Shown here piece after piece: positions 24,940 to 37,029 of a stretch of DNA of 64,000 nucleotides; the stretch's first letter is position 1; each line of letters begins with the position of its first letter. The position numbers were made by a program, and so were the translations under genes. Source of the stretch: Eumeta japonica. Taxonomy: Eukaryota; Arthropoda; Insecta; Lepidoptera; Psychidae. The stretch lies in assembly GCA_005406025.1 (NCBI GenBank), contig BGZK01000089.1, forward strand, positions 372,001-436,000, read 5' to 3'. Below the pieces are notes generated by a model. It was not told the DNA's origin and did not search any database. It saw only the letters and a list, made by a program, of their open reading frames with translations.

Positions 24940-25760
24940 CTATCGTTTTATCAGGCTAAAACCCGAAATTTCTCTCGGCAGCATGACAATCAATTTCTCC
25001 GGATGAATGACACATGCTTCAACCTTGATACATAGGTCGACATACTCTTTATTGGAGACTTTAGGCCCTCGAAGAAATCGGGTAATAAGAAATGACTCTT
25101 CCGTCATTACGTGAATCGTTTTTACTTCCAGATGTCGGAAGGATATCAAACCGGTATGAGGCCTCACCAAGACTAGGTTGTCGAATTCCTCAAATGGATG
25201 ACAAATCGTGCCCTAACGGGTGCGCCTGCGATTCGTGCAATCTTTGTCACTGTCATACACGAAAGTGGTTTAGCCTCTTTTTAAAAATACGCTATCCTTA
25301 CCACTCTATCGGCCGGTGTTATACAAGTGAAATTGATAAGAACAATTGTCTCGATAAAGGTCGACGTGTATAGACGAATGGATCTGTAGTTCGTGATCTG
25401 TGGATGACAAGAAAAGAAGTTCTCACAAAAAAAAAAGCTTGTCCGGCGAAGGGAGCGAACCTGGTGTAGATATATGAAAATCAATGCGGCGTTATATTTC
25501 TGGAATACCTTCTCGATTTAGAGTATTTCACGTGACACTAGCCAAAAAAAAGTTGACCATTCACATCCATTAAACCACATCTCTATAGTACCACTTTCAT
25601 ATTTTTTCAATGTATAGAAATAGCATTCACCATCAGCTTTGAAATCGTCTGCGATTAAAACCATGTATTAAATGCAGTCACACAAATTTTACCGACATGG
25701 TAGCACTTGAAATAGTCATTATAATTAATGAACTGGCTACTTAACGTCCATTTAGAAGGC
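24940..25760 (-). pseudogene. Decayed coding sequence of unknown family
   Basis: Minus-strand frames 25170-24940 and 25484-25281, plus shorter runs up to about 25850 (for example a KFEEFVSSFSFVRLEGKLPS run around 25800-25740), look more protein-like than random AT DNA but are split by stops and shifts. I do not recognise the family. Its neighbour at 26050-26240 looks like a reverse transcriptase remnant, so this may be part of the same old retroelement. Confidence 0.3.
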
Positions 25761-26039
25761 AGCTTTCCTTCAAGACGAACGAAAGAGAAGCTTGAGACAA
25801 ATTCTTCAAATTTGGTTGCATGCAATCGTGATTCAACAAAAAACTATTATAAAATTAAACAATACAATTAAAAAAATTATATAAAGTTCTTGCAAATCAA
25901 TCGTGACTTCATGTAGGCAACAGATTCGATTTTTATAAATTTATAAACGGAAATGTCCGAGTTATGATCCCATTTTACTTAAATGTAGTTCTAAGAGATA
26001 TTCGAGGTTCTGGCCGGCTTTTTCAGGCAACAAACTTTC

Positions 26040-26250
26040 GTCAATTTTCGCGGCATGTCCACAGAGCCAGATTCTGTATGGCATTAAGCTCTAGAAACAC
26101 CCAAAATGAAACTATCTGGCGATTCCAATATTAGAATAGAACACTTTCCTATCTTTTCAACTGCATATGCAGCAGCATTGAGCCTTTTCGCTAATTTACT
26201 GATACAAGGACCCCGTCTGAGTCTGTAATCTAAAATAACGTTCAAGAACA
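26040..26250 (-). pseudogene. Fragment of a non-LTR reverse transcriptase C-terminal region
   Basis: Conceptual minus-strand translation gives SKLAKRLNAAAYAVEKIGK, then in another frame a SLMPYRIWLCGHAAKIDE run. This matches the post-reverse-transcriptase pattern of insect LINEs (L..RL..A.YA..., then a FHS.MSYG...WG.AAD run). Frameshifts and stops show it is dead. Homology is inferred from pattern only. Confidence 0.45.
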
Positions 26251-26477
26251 AAATACACTAACAAACTATGTAAATGTTAAATCCACACTTTATATTCTAA
26301 AGTTGTTTTTTTTTTCTCATTTTTAGTATGAAGTAGATAATTTATATTAAGCCACTTCTCTATTTTAAGATAGCAATGATCAAATTGTCTTTTGTTGTCT
26401 TTTATCATAGTACACTTCAAATGCAGTAAATTTTTACCTACATATTGAAACTGAAATAATTTTATCAGAAGTTCCAA

Positions 26478-26522
26478 CAGACTTCAAAAACAACTATTGT
26501 AATTAGCTGTTTTTGAAGTCTG
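26478..26522. repeat. 15-bp stem hairpin
   Basis: cagacttcaaaaaca (26478-26492) and its exact complement (26508-26522) flank a 15-nt loop. The ttttgaagtc word is frequent in lepidopteran repeats. Confidence 0.55.
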
Positions 26523-26726
26523 TTTAAAAAAATTGTTTCCGTTGATTTTTGGAGCGGTTTTTATTTTTTTCATTTTATTTTGTTTCACAATTTTTGTTGT
26601 GGAATAATTATACTTTTTATAATTAATTTAGCTACTTTGCAAGTCAATTTGACCGTGGTTAATAAAATTGACGAGGCATCTCCTTAATCCTGAATTTATT
26701 GTCCATTGGTTTTTAGGATCTTCACG

Positions 26727-26883
26727 TGAGCGTATCCAGGAGGGGGCAGGGGAAGACAGCTGTCCCCCATGGAAATTGTATGTTCTATATTATGTGAGTG
26801 AAGCGCGGACAATCTCACCTAAAAAAATCTAACTTTGCTCCCCGCCCCTCCCCTTCAGGCCTAAAGCTAGGTACGCCCATGGG
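26727..26883. mobile_element. Short G-rich-ended MITE-like element
   Basis: The left end, gcgtatccaggagggggcag, and the reverse complement of the right end, gggcgtacctagctttaggc followed by a gaaggggaggggcggg tract, form an imperfect inverted repeat about 157 bp apart. Both ends have the gcgta-cc-(a/t)-gg word and G-tracts in the same order. No coding capacity. Confidence 0.45.
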
Positions 26884-26999
26884 TCTTTACATTCTTAAAT
26901 GGAGTACAACTAGCAAATTATTTCTAATTCTTTATAATATAAAAGTTCTACAATTTATACTGATGACGTTTTTATTCTCTTCCACATTAAATTAATTCA

Positions 27000-29900
27000 G
27001 CCTATTTCTAATGTTATCGCTACTAAAGTTTTCATGTGTTTTTGCTAGGATTGTCACGTTGGTATCATAAAAATTAATAAAAATGTGTAGATAGATCAAG
27101 AAGTAATTGATTTTAATTCTATGTATACTAGGTTATACTAATAGGTATTAAAGAGTAATTTCTGATGACAAATCGCACTATTATCCCCTAACTCTTAACC
27201 GCTAAAGAGTGTTTTGACCTCCGTCATCAGCTCAGCAGCGTGAGATCATAATTACCAGATGCAAAACTTGAATAAAAAGAGCTCAAACACATTATACATG
27301 ATGTAATATTTGAGGGTATCCCTTGATTTCCTTGAGATCTCATCATTTTATTCAGACTTAGTGACTATGAGACAACCTTTAGAGTATACCCTTTCAAACA
27401 AAAAAAAATAATTTTTGAAATTGGTGCTCAGTGGTTGAAATGTAGCTGGACATGTATAAAAAACATACAGACGAACATAAAACCATTTCTTTTTTTTGGA
27501 GTCGGTTAAAAATCATTCATAACCAGCGTGCATCTCATGACGATTCCAATAAACGCAAACATGGTTATGTTACACTATTTTGTTATGGAGTTCCAGCGCC
27601 TACCTTTTGGCTACATCATCAGATCAGTTCCATGGTACTGTTTTCTTCAGAATCATTTATTTTGATTTACTCTATTATAATTAATTATCTTAATTAAGAG
27701 GTCTTAGCGCCATTCGTGAAATTCTTATCGTTGAGGAGTTCCTGTGGCCATCTGTGGTCATTTTCATCAGTTCTACGTCACTAAATAATTTTTCTAAATG
27801 CAAATGCTTGGATTACAGCCTAAAGTATAATCGCTATATGTATACCTATAATATTTAATGATGGACCTCCATTCCTCATGAATCCCATCGACAGAATTGA
27901 ATTCAAGAAAAAAGTAGGACCAATCTTAAAGTATATTTCAAATAAATAATAATTTTTCAAATCGGTTAATAAATGACGCAGTTCTGAGCTAACAAACATA
28001 AAAAATACAACCTTATTGAGAACCTCCCTCTTTTTTTTTGAAGACAATTATAAATAGCTTAATCAACATCACTCAATAGATGGCGGTAGTTGAAAGCTCA
28101 AAAATATTCTCCTCGAACGTTATCACGACGGGCTAATTGAACAATGAGTTTTTAACTTAATCCAAATTAAGTTACTTGTTCCGTACCTTTAATAACACGT
28201 TAAACCGCCAGTCCCCGATATGACGATAAACAGCTCCGAAATAAAAAAAAAACTTGTGGGAGGGGCGTACCGTATAAGCTTTATCACATGTTTTATTAAC
28301 TGCAGAGGTACAACATCTCAGTGGAATAGTACAAACCTGACACGACACAATTGCTAATTCGCGTAGAAGTCGCGTAAATTGATATGCGACGAGTTCTATC
28401 CTTTAAGTTTTGGGAAAAGTTTATCGTTTCTCTTTGAGATTATGGCTAACGATTTAAGGAAAATTATAATACTCTAATATGGATTTGATACGACAATCTC
28501 TATGTATTAACATCATCCATTGAGGTTCTATTGTATAAGTGCTTAATTGTCTTAAGAAACCGCCTGATTGTGTCTATAAAAATATATAAATAGTCTTAAC
28601 TTAGATCTTGGATATATCTATCTAAGTTAAGAATTATAATTACTATTTGCATAATGATTCTGATTATTTTTATTTACTTATTAAAATTATTATCAATTAT
28701 CGACAAGAATTGTTTTAAATTGTGTCTGTTATCTATATACATAGTTATGATAACTATTATCATTTTCATTAAGACTGACGTGCATGGGATAATCGTTTAC
28801 GGTTGAATATATTTGGCCGATTTCATATTGCCTTAAGTCTTTCTTTGAATATAAACCACATTGAAATAGCAAAGAGAACTCAATAGAAGCCAGGTACAAA
28901 AAGCAGTATAAGTATGAACGGCATTATTTACTTGATAAGTCAATATTTATAACGATGACCTTTCAATATGTTTCTGCCGAGTAATCGTCGCATATCGCTG
29001 CTAAAGGCACATAGTGACAATAATATTTACGCTCGATAAATTCAACATTTTTCCACAAAACCAAAACTTCGAAGAGCGTGACTTCGCAAATTCACAGTGG
29101 GACGACGATCTTATTTGCCGATGCGAATGTCGTCGTTGACCTGTCGACTCAACAAATTGTACCATCGACTGACCGCAAGCGAGTATTTCATTAATGGTAT
29201 ATGCATTTAAGACCAACAACAGCCCAGTGGCTTAGCGACGCAAGAAACGTGAAACTCCAATGTTTATCTTTGCGTTTGAACGATGTTTTTGGAACTGAAC
29301 TGAATATATCAATTGTACCTTCTTTGAAAAGCAAAGGAAAACATCGCGATAAAACCAGAGTATCCGAGACAGTTTATCGGATTTTCCAAAGTCATGCTAA
29401 GTCCCGCACGTGGATCGTATCAACGCGTCGGGACTGTGGAGTGAGTGTCGTGTTGATGGGTCATATTTCATCGCTATCTGGTCCCTCTTCTCGGCCACCC
29501 GGCTTCCGACCTGCACTGGTCTAGTGCAGGTTGTAGATGTTTTGTAAATTTGTTTTTTATTCATATTAATAATAAATATAACCTATTTCAATGTCAAATT
29601 ATTTTAATTATGTTATCCGTTTATATGTATTTTAAATCTCAAAAATGTGTGTCGTAAAATAAATATATATATCACTAAAAATAATTTTCGGTTTCAGGAT
29701 TTCAATTTCAGGAAGAACTGACTTCATGGATTCATATAGAACTTAATGAGCCCGCTGTGCACACAAGCACGACCATCGCCGCTTTAAAGTCATTGGTTAA
29801 ACATCACCTTTGTGACTACTATTTTTGACGAAAACTTCCGTTCGCATATTTTTTTCAAATACTATGTCCCCAAACAATAACGCAAGTGAAATAAATTGTC

Positions 29901-30410
29901 ATCGACTCAGTTTTGGTTTATGGCTTCATTTCAAATTGTATCTATTCGCTATATACTCCAATAAGTTGCAATACAATAAGTAAGACACTCCTTGAGAGGT
30001 AAGACGTTACACATGTGTTTCGATTACAATAAATGCATCAACTTTGAGGCAATGCTTTTGGCGCGTTGAGTCTTTATAAAGTCGGCTACAATCATCGTGT
30101 TAGTTGGTTAATTAATTTACAATTTCAATAATTTATTTAAATTCTAAAAAATTCAACAATATAGCAAATAAGTAGTGAAACACGTAAATACATAGACACG
30201 ACTGATTTATATAATTCTTCTTTTTACAATGAAAAAAAAATTTATTCAAGTTTTAGTATACACCTGCTTTTACCTGTAGCTTCTTTTGGTTGAATATCGG
30301 TTAATAATGGTAACAATGATTTTCAAGGGGGAATCAAGAACAACACTAGTCCTGAACTAGAGTCACGAGTAGCAGCGAAATCTTTTCAAGGTAAAATAAT
30401 TTAGCGAAAT
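27000..30410. other. Intergenic; one unassigned 107-codon frame
   Basis: No recognised gene. The frame at 29201-29524 (+, 107 codons, stop inside a small hairpin at 29509-29531) is GC-richer than its surroundings and has an even amino-acid mixture, but no family resemblance. A 12-bp stem hairpin lies at 28594-28632. Confidence 0.35.
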
Positions 30411-30419
30411 TATTTAGCT

Positions 30420-30670
30420 GTATTTTCGATGTCAGAGTATGCGACTGTGGTATATTTTATCGAAATCGAATATTGAATCGAGACACTGGGATCAAAATCG
30501 AGAGATCGACCGTGCGATCGGTCAATATAAAAGACGAAAGAATTCATTCTATGTCTGCATAGGCGGAGCAGCAGAGGAAGGCTAGCCTTATCGTGATTAT
30601 TCAGTATATTTTTAGACACGACGATGCGATGCGACGCAATCTCAAACGCAGTTGTACACGGACCGCCCAA
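30420..30670 (+). repeat. Dispersed repeat upstream of P450 gene 1
   Basis: The words gggatcaaaatcgagagatcg and tcaatataaaagacgaaag followed by aattcattctatgtc match 9940-10040 in the same orientation. It lies about 530 bp upstream of the P450 TATA box. No gene. Confidence 0.5.
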
Positions 30671-31143
30671 TTAGTTTCGATGCCTATGCATCGAAATAGA
30701 ATCTGATGCCATAAGCAATGCAATCGTTAGTTTTTTGATTAATTAGAATTTGACGTTTTAATGTCACATTAAAAGTTCTATGTAAGAAGTAGTATGGCTT
30801 ATAACAAGTAATTTATAAAATTTTCTTTACCACTGTCACATTAAAAGCTATCGCGGAAGAGCCAGGGCAGTAATCTACTTGAATTAACAGTTGCGAACCT
30901 GCATAGATGCGAAAGACTCGTTAAATATAAATGATAAACGCATTTGTAATACGTTCTCATTCGCTAACTTTGAGAACCAAACATTTATTCAACGTCTCTA
31001 TACATGCACCAAATTCACAGTCATGCTGTGTAGTCTATAATAATTTTAGTACACTCATGTGTTAAGTAATGTTTTATTTGCTTTAAAAACATTGAAATTC
31101 AAAGATAATGTTCCGATAGATAATAACAACGATATAAGACCGA

Positions 31144-31150
31144 TATATAA
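31144..31150 (+). promoter_or_regulatory. TATA box of P450 gene 1
   Basis: TATATAA at 31144-31150, 62 bp before the ATG at 31206. Transcription would be expected to start near 31170-31180, where caattcatta gives a plausible insect initiator. Confidence 0.65.
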
Positions 31151-31205
31151 ATACGGCTCGTCTGGTAGCACAATTCATTAGCTAGTTGGACGCGTGAGCG
31201 GCAAC

Positions 31206-34200
31206 ATGTGGTACATACTCGCGGCCGTCGTGACCGTACTGGGTCTGCTGATACACTACCTCACCACGAGGAAGTACGACTACTGGAAGAAGAAGAACAT
31301 TCCACATTTGAAACCTAAATTCCTTTTCGGTAACTATGAAGACTTGATGATTTTAAAAACCAATTTGGGATCTCAAGTCCAGAAAATATGCCAGAATTTT
31401 AAGGACGCGCCGCTCATCGGCGCCTACTTTGGAACGGAGCCCGTGCTGATAGTGAATGACCCGGAACTGGTGAAGCTGGTCACCACTAAGGACTTCTATT
31501 ATTTTGCATACAGGGAGATATCGGATCACTATTACAAAGAGAATTTGACTAAAAACCTTTTTCATTCTTCTGGGGACTATTGGAAAGTCTTGAGGCAGAA
31601 TTTAACACCCATGTTTTCATCGGCCAAAATGAAGAGCATGTTCGCTTTGATTGAGAATTGTTCAAAAACTCTAGAAAAAGTCTTAGACGAATGGGTTGCA
31701 ACGTCACCAGTGCTAGAGGTCAGGAGTCACGTGGGACGTTTCACAATGGACTGCATTGGAAGTTGTGCATTCGGTTTGGACACCAAAGCGATGATAGACG
31801 AGAACAGCGCCTTCACCAATGTAGGAAACTTGATATTCCAAAATACTACACCACGGGGTTTGAAAAACAACACAAGGTACATTTGGCCGAAAATATTCTA
31901 TGCTTTGGGCCTGACAGTTTTTCCTAAGGAAATCGACGCTTTCTTCAGAAAATTTCTGATGGGGGTACTATATGAAAGGCGAGGCAAACCATTGGCAAGA
32001 AAAGATTTTATAGAAATGGTATTATCATTCTATAACAAGAAATGTATCACCGGAGATAGCTTAAAAAATTTAAAATCGGATGAAAGGTTAAAAGTGGATT
32101 TGGAAGTTGACGATGAATTGGTGGTAGCGCAATGTTTCATATTCTTCGCTGCGGGCTACGAAACGTCGGCGACGACTTCCAGTTATACATTATATGAGCT
32201 GGCCAAGGACCAAGAGTCGCAGGAGCGCGCGCGGCAGGAAGTACGCGACTGGTTACGTAAGCGGGAGGGCCAGTTGGGGTACGAATGCGTGACGGATCTG
32301 CCTTTTCTGGAGCAGTGCATAGACGAGACGTTAAGGCTGTACCCAGTGCTGGGCGTTGTCACGAGGGAAGTCACCGACACTTACCAATTCGATAACGGGC
32401 CCACCGTAGAGCGCGGCCTGCGCGTGCACCTCCCCATATACCACATGCACCACAATCCCAAGTACTTCCCAGATCCGGAGTCTTTCCGCCCCGAGAGGTT
32501 CGCGCCCGAGAACAAGCACAACATACAGCCCTACACTTACTTTCCCTTCGGAGAAGGACCAAGAATCTGTATAGGTGAGAACAATTACATTTCGGTAATA
32601 ACGCTTGTTAATTTAGGGACATGATCACATTACATACTGCTGGCTTTGCGTGCATTTTTGTATAAACTATTTATTTTGTATTATATATACTTTATTTCCT
32701 TTACTCATACTATACGTTGTTATAGCTTTTAACTTCGAGTGTAGAAAAAATAGTTTTCTCGTAAAATTAGTGATGACAATAATTCTAGAAAGATACAAAT
32801 TCGAGACCGTGTAGCCGACAGTGATAGGGATAAATCACTTATGTAAACTTGCAAAAAAAAGAATAGTTAAGAGTATTCGTTATTAAAATTGATAATATAA
32901 ACAATTGGAGCTTACTCCACCTCTCCCACTTCCATTGCCCCGATCCCGCTCAATTAGATATTCTATTCCCTCCCAAGAAGCCGGCAACGCTTCAATGGGC
33001 TGCGGTGACTATCTATTCTCTGATATCACGCATGCTCGTTTACCCCTCTACTATGATACAAAAAGAATATTAAAAAAGTATTGGAAAATTGAAAATCGAC
33101 GAAACCAGAAGTAAATGTCGGTAAGAATTTAGAAATGGTTCAGTAGTTCAGCTTACCAATACAAATAATCGGATGAAACCGGACAAAAATTTTAAGTTTT
33201 CTTCTCACAAACCTTTCCGGGCATGCGTATAATATACCACCAAAATTTCACCATCATCGGATCAATGTTTTAAGCATGCATAGGGTAGACATACAGACAT
33301 TCATTTTTATATATTTAAATTCCTTCTTCTTTTGTATCGATCGATATCAATCTTAATGGCGGTCTCGCAACTGATTCCGAACAAAAAAAGAATTACGTAT
33401 GCCCATCGTTGAAATTGTGGGTTACGGTCATGAGTTCATACAAAAAGTAAGAAGTTTCATTTTTGCTCTAATATTTGAATTATACGGGCAATTAATGGTT
33501 AGTTCTATTGTTGAATCGCTGTAGTTTAAGAACACCTAGACATATAGTTAAACAGTAGAACTCTGTGTCTCTAAATTGAAGGTGTGTATGGAAAATGAAG
33601 AGGGGACAATAAATGTAATGTAATAGAAAAGAAAACTATGATTCTAACATTTTTTGTCTATACGTTAGTCTCTAAAATTATTTAATGGATATTAATGCGA
33701 TTTTCACGGATAGATATAATTTCTCTTGGAACAAAATGAAGGCTTTATTTCATTTATATTGAATATCAGGTAAAAAGTTATCCTCATTTAAATGTCTAAC
33801 CTGAAAGTTTCCAATGAAAATCATAGTTTAAGTAGTAGTAAAATTAAATACCTAACTTTAGCTTAATGTTTTTTTTTTTATAGCGATTAGTTGGTTCGTT
33901 CATGATCAGCCAAAAACACGCACAAAGTTTATTAAAATATATGCATCAGGAGAGACTTCATTTTGTAATTGTGAATCATAAGCATTGAAATACAACACAA
34001 ATCTTACGATGTTGCAGGAATGCGGTTCGCCAAAATGCAAATGCTCGCCGGCCTCGTCACGATTCTGAAGAAGTACCGAGTGGAGTTGGCCGAGGGCATG
34101 CCCAAGACCGTAGAGTTCGAACCCAGGTCTGTCGTCACGCAGTCCAAGACCGGGATCAATCTGAAGTTCGTGCCGTTGCCGGATGCGGAGGAATATGTAT

Positions 34201-34208
34201 TCAAATAA
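31206..34208 (+). CDS. Cytochrome P450 gene 1 (CYP6-like, CYP3 clan), two exons
   Basis: Predicted ER-anchored, heme-thiolate monooxygenase that would receive electrons from NADPH-P450 reductase. Exon 1 is 31206-32574 and exon 2 is 34018-34208; donor G|GTGAGA and acceptor TTGCAG|GA split a Gly codon. The product is 519 aa, usual for CYP6. Residues 1-21 form a hydrophobic anchor. Motifs: WKVLR (126-130), I-helix AGYET (316-320), ExxR (E374-R377), PERF (429-432), heme loop PFGEGPRICIG (447-457) with Cys455. The start is the ATG at 31206; an in-frame GTG 12 nt upstream is not a credible start. No stop or shift is seen. It is homologous along its length to the opposite-strand P450 at 52-54 kb. 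Subfamily and substrate cannot be read by eye; detoxification of plant compounds or insecticides is the usual role in insects. Confidence 0.93.
32575..34017 (+). other. Intron of P450 gene 1 with retroelement debris
   Basis: The 1443-bp intron has GT...AG ends. It contains a fragment at about 32930-33075 with gaagccggcaacgc, ggctgcggtgactat and catgctcgtttacccctcta words, the order found at the 3' end of a common lepidopteran retroelement (from memory). Another at 33130-33300 (gttcagtagttcag, aaaatttcaccatcatcgg, acatacagacattc) resembles the 3' end of an RTE-like LINE. Gene 2 has a much shorter intron (362 bp) at the same site, so the difference probably reflects these insertions. Confidence 0.6.
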
Positions 34209-34290
34209 ATAAATACTGTGTGTATGTCTATACATAACTTAGTACCGAGTTTCGTCCTCAATTTTGAGGAGTAAACTCGGTATTTATTTA
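34205..34290 (+). promoter_or_regulatory. Stem-loop spanning stop codon and 3' UTR of P450 gene 1
   Basis: Three nested complementary pairs: taaataaatac (34205-34215) with gtatttattta (34280-34290); taccgagttt (34243-34252) with aaactcggta (34273-34282); tcctcaa (34255-34261) with ttgagga (34264-34270). The overlapping AATAAA words near 34207-34213 and one near 34317 are candidate polyadenylation signals. Pairing of the stop-codon/AATAAA region with downstream sequence could influence 3'-end formation; this is inference. Confidence 0.5.
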
Positions 34291-34294
34291 GCAC

Positions 34295-36600
34295 ATCCAT
34301 TGCTATCGGTATGCTAAATAAATAAGCATTTTCTAAATAACCCTATGTTTGATAATATCTTAATGGGAATTAGTAAACTTTAAATTTGTGTTCGGTTACT
34401 GATTTTTTTCGTTTTAGTTTAATACTCGGCAAAAAGCAAAATTTTTGCATGGAATTAATCGATTTTTTTTGTTTTATTCTTTTTTTTTTAATAATAAATG
34501 AAAAATTAAAAATGTACCTTTATAAAAACTGTATAGTTTTTATTATGATTTTTATTCCTAACTTGAAATACGAAAAAACCCGTACCTAGTATGCCTCAAA
34601 TGAGTTTTCATAAGTTTTCTATATATTTTCTACATATAACATAACGCAACTTTTGATTTTTTACTAAAGAAACACATTTAACAAATAGTCTTGTTTTATT
34701 ATGTCAAATTGTACATATATTTTATATCACTCACTTGGATAGTATGTCAATGATTTCTATACATATTGTAATACGAAAATGAGTTAGTTTATTTATTTCT
34801 CTTTCAAGACTGAACGTTCTACCAACTTCCGATAAAACAACCTATATGTATAAATACGACGTTTGTCTAAAAGGGGTTAGCAAAGACAGTAAAAGCGAAT
34901 GTAAATAATCTATAATTAGATAAATATATAAAATAAGTATATCATAATTAGCATAGATCTAGTTACTTAATTTTAATTTTAATAGGCCCTCAGTATCTTC
35001 GCATATAGTTAAGCCCGCAAAGTAATTTCTCAAACATCACTCCACACGTATATTTTCGTTTGTTTCAAATCTCAAACAAACCTTTTGGTAAAAAATTTTT
35101 GCTAAAGTATTATTTTGCCAGTGCTGTTATACGATAATGCAGCTAAAAATTTCCAGGTGCAATATACAAGTCTGTTTCTTCAAGCTGCAACTTTATAAAC
35201 CTCATGTATTCTTCTATCAGATATAAATATTGATACTAGTTTAAAGTGCTTTTTCTGAGCGAGTATTTTGATAAAAAGTTGTCAGATATTCAAAACGTTT
35301 TATACTTTATGTGATTAAATAGTAGCTAATCTAAAGTGTTTAAAATATAAAACTTTTAATATGGAATATCTTTCCACTTTAATTAAATTACTTTTTAACA
35401 TCCCACTCCAAGCTGAAATGCCATTAGTAACAACAGATTGACATTTTGTATACTATTTGTGCTAGTTGTCTTTGGTTTTCAATTACTTGATGTTTTTAAA
35501 AATGGGCTTTAATTTATGTACACTGGTTTAAGCATTTCGATGTGATATTTCTAGTTCAGGTTTTTATCGACTGTAATGTGTTCGCAACTGCTGCTATTCG
35601 GTATTATGCAATTGTGAACCTTTGAGAACTTTTCCTAATAGTGAATATTAAAATTTGGTTTTAATGACGATAAACGTAAGCAAATTACTACTGAGCCTAT
35701 TACATTACAGATTACATACCACGCTCAGCAGCGATACGATTTTTATGAAATAATCTTGTTACTGATTAACTAATTTTCATTTATAATTCTCCAGTACATT
35801 CCAAATGGAATTGTTAAAAAAAATTGTTTCAGAGGGACTTTTTCATAACTGTCCTTAATGGCATTGTCAACTTGCAGTACTTTGAATTTCTATAATCTAT
35901 TAATAATTTACTTGAATACAAAAATACAAAAACGTGAACCAGAAACGTGAATCAGACCATTTACAATTTACTTGAAAAGAAAACAATATTTTTTTCAAAC
36001 GATATGTCTCGATTAAATTAACCAATTTTGATGAATTTTGCAGCGTTTTTAAATCAGTAGTTGTCAATAGTAACTTCTAAGTAATTTCAACTTTCTACGT
36101 CAATCAAATACGTACTTGGTTGAGGAATCAATGGCTAGATAAACAAATACCAAGGTTATGTTATTAGTTTTCATACAGGACACTAAAAAGGTTCAAAAAT
36201 CTGTACATATCAAGTCATTGACAGATTTGGTTTAGGTTTAGTTTTGGATCAGAATCGGATTATACAGCGTAAAAAATCGCGCTGATATTAAAATAAAACT
36301 TTCAAAATTATGTTCTACATCCACGCGTACAAAACTACGGGCCGAAGCAATGGGATTGCAATTCTGATTTGAACGAAGCAAGTCAAAGAAGAATGAATAT
36401 CTACATTTCCTATTTATGGCGGCTGTTAAATTACTCTATGCCATTTTCAACGTGTAATATGACAACCAAACATCACTTGCAACGAACATTAAATAACACT
36501 AATATATACGGATAGATGCAAATTGAATACACGTGGTTGATGTGTAGAGACATTTCGGTCTGTTTCTATACTTATAATAAAAATTTGTAAGTAAAATGCA
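34295..36600. other. Intergenic, no gene recognised
   Basis: AT-rich downstream flank of P450 gene 1. The first ~140 bp (to about 34430) is similar to the flank of the solo exon at 57817-58010, including the ttaaatttgtgttcggttac word. Nothing else is recognised. Confidence 0.45.
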
Positions 36601-37029
36601 AATCAAATATATTGTTACGATATGACCCTATCCGGGGCCTAAGGAATGAGATAAGATCAAAGGACACACATAGAAAAGCAGAGGATGTACGTTTAAAAAT
36701 GAAATATCACAATAGATCGCTAGGAAAGCAGTGGAACGCTTGTCGTTTATTGCATTTGATTTGTAAACGAAATGATCGTAAAAATAAAACTCCACTCTTG
36801 CGCTCTCGCATTTCACTATTTATACCTGCCTTTTGTTTTCCATTGTTTGTTTTTTTTCATCATATTAGTTATCTGTCATTTGTTTTTATAAATTGGCAGT
36901 AAAAAGAAAATTGTTTGTGTAACGTCAACATGAATTTATTGTGGGAAAATTTTCTTGAATTGGATTCCTTTGACTTTCGTTGCCATTGAAAAACAACAAA
37001 AAAGTTATAATGGACTTCCATTAGCCTTT

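Noticed and set aside
31194..31205. In-frame GTG as an upstream start for P450 gene 1
   Set aside because: Eukaryotic translation would use the ATG at 31206, which directly begins the hydrophobic anchor and gives the same N-terminus style as gene 2.
31353..32562. Minus-strand and alternate-frame open frames within P450 exon 1
   Set aside because: They are shadows of the real coding frame, which carries all P450 motifs.
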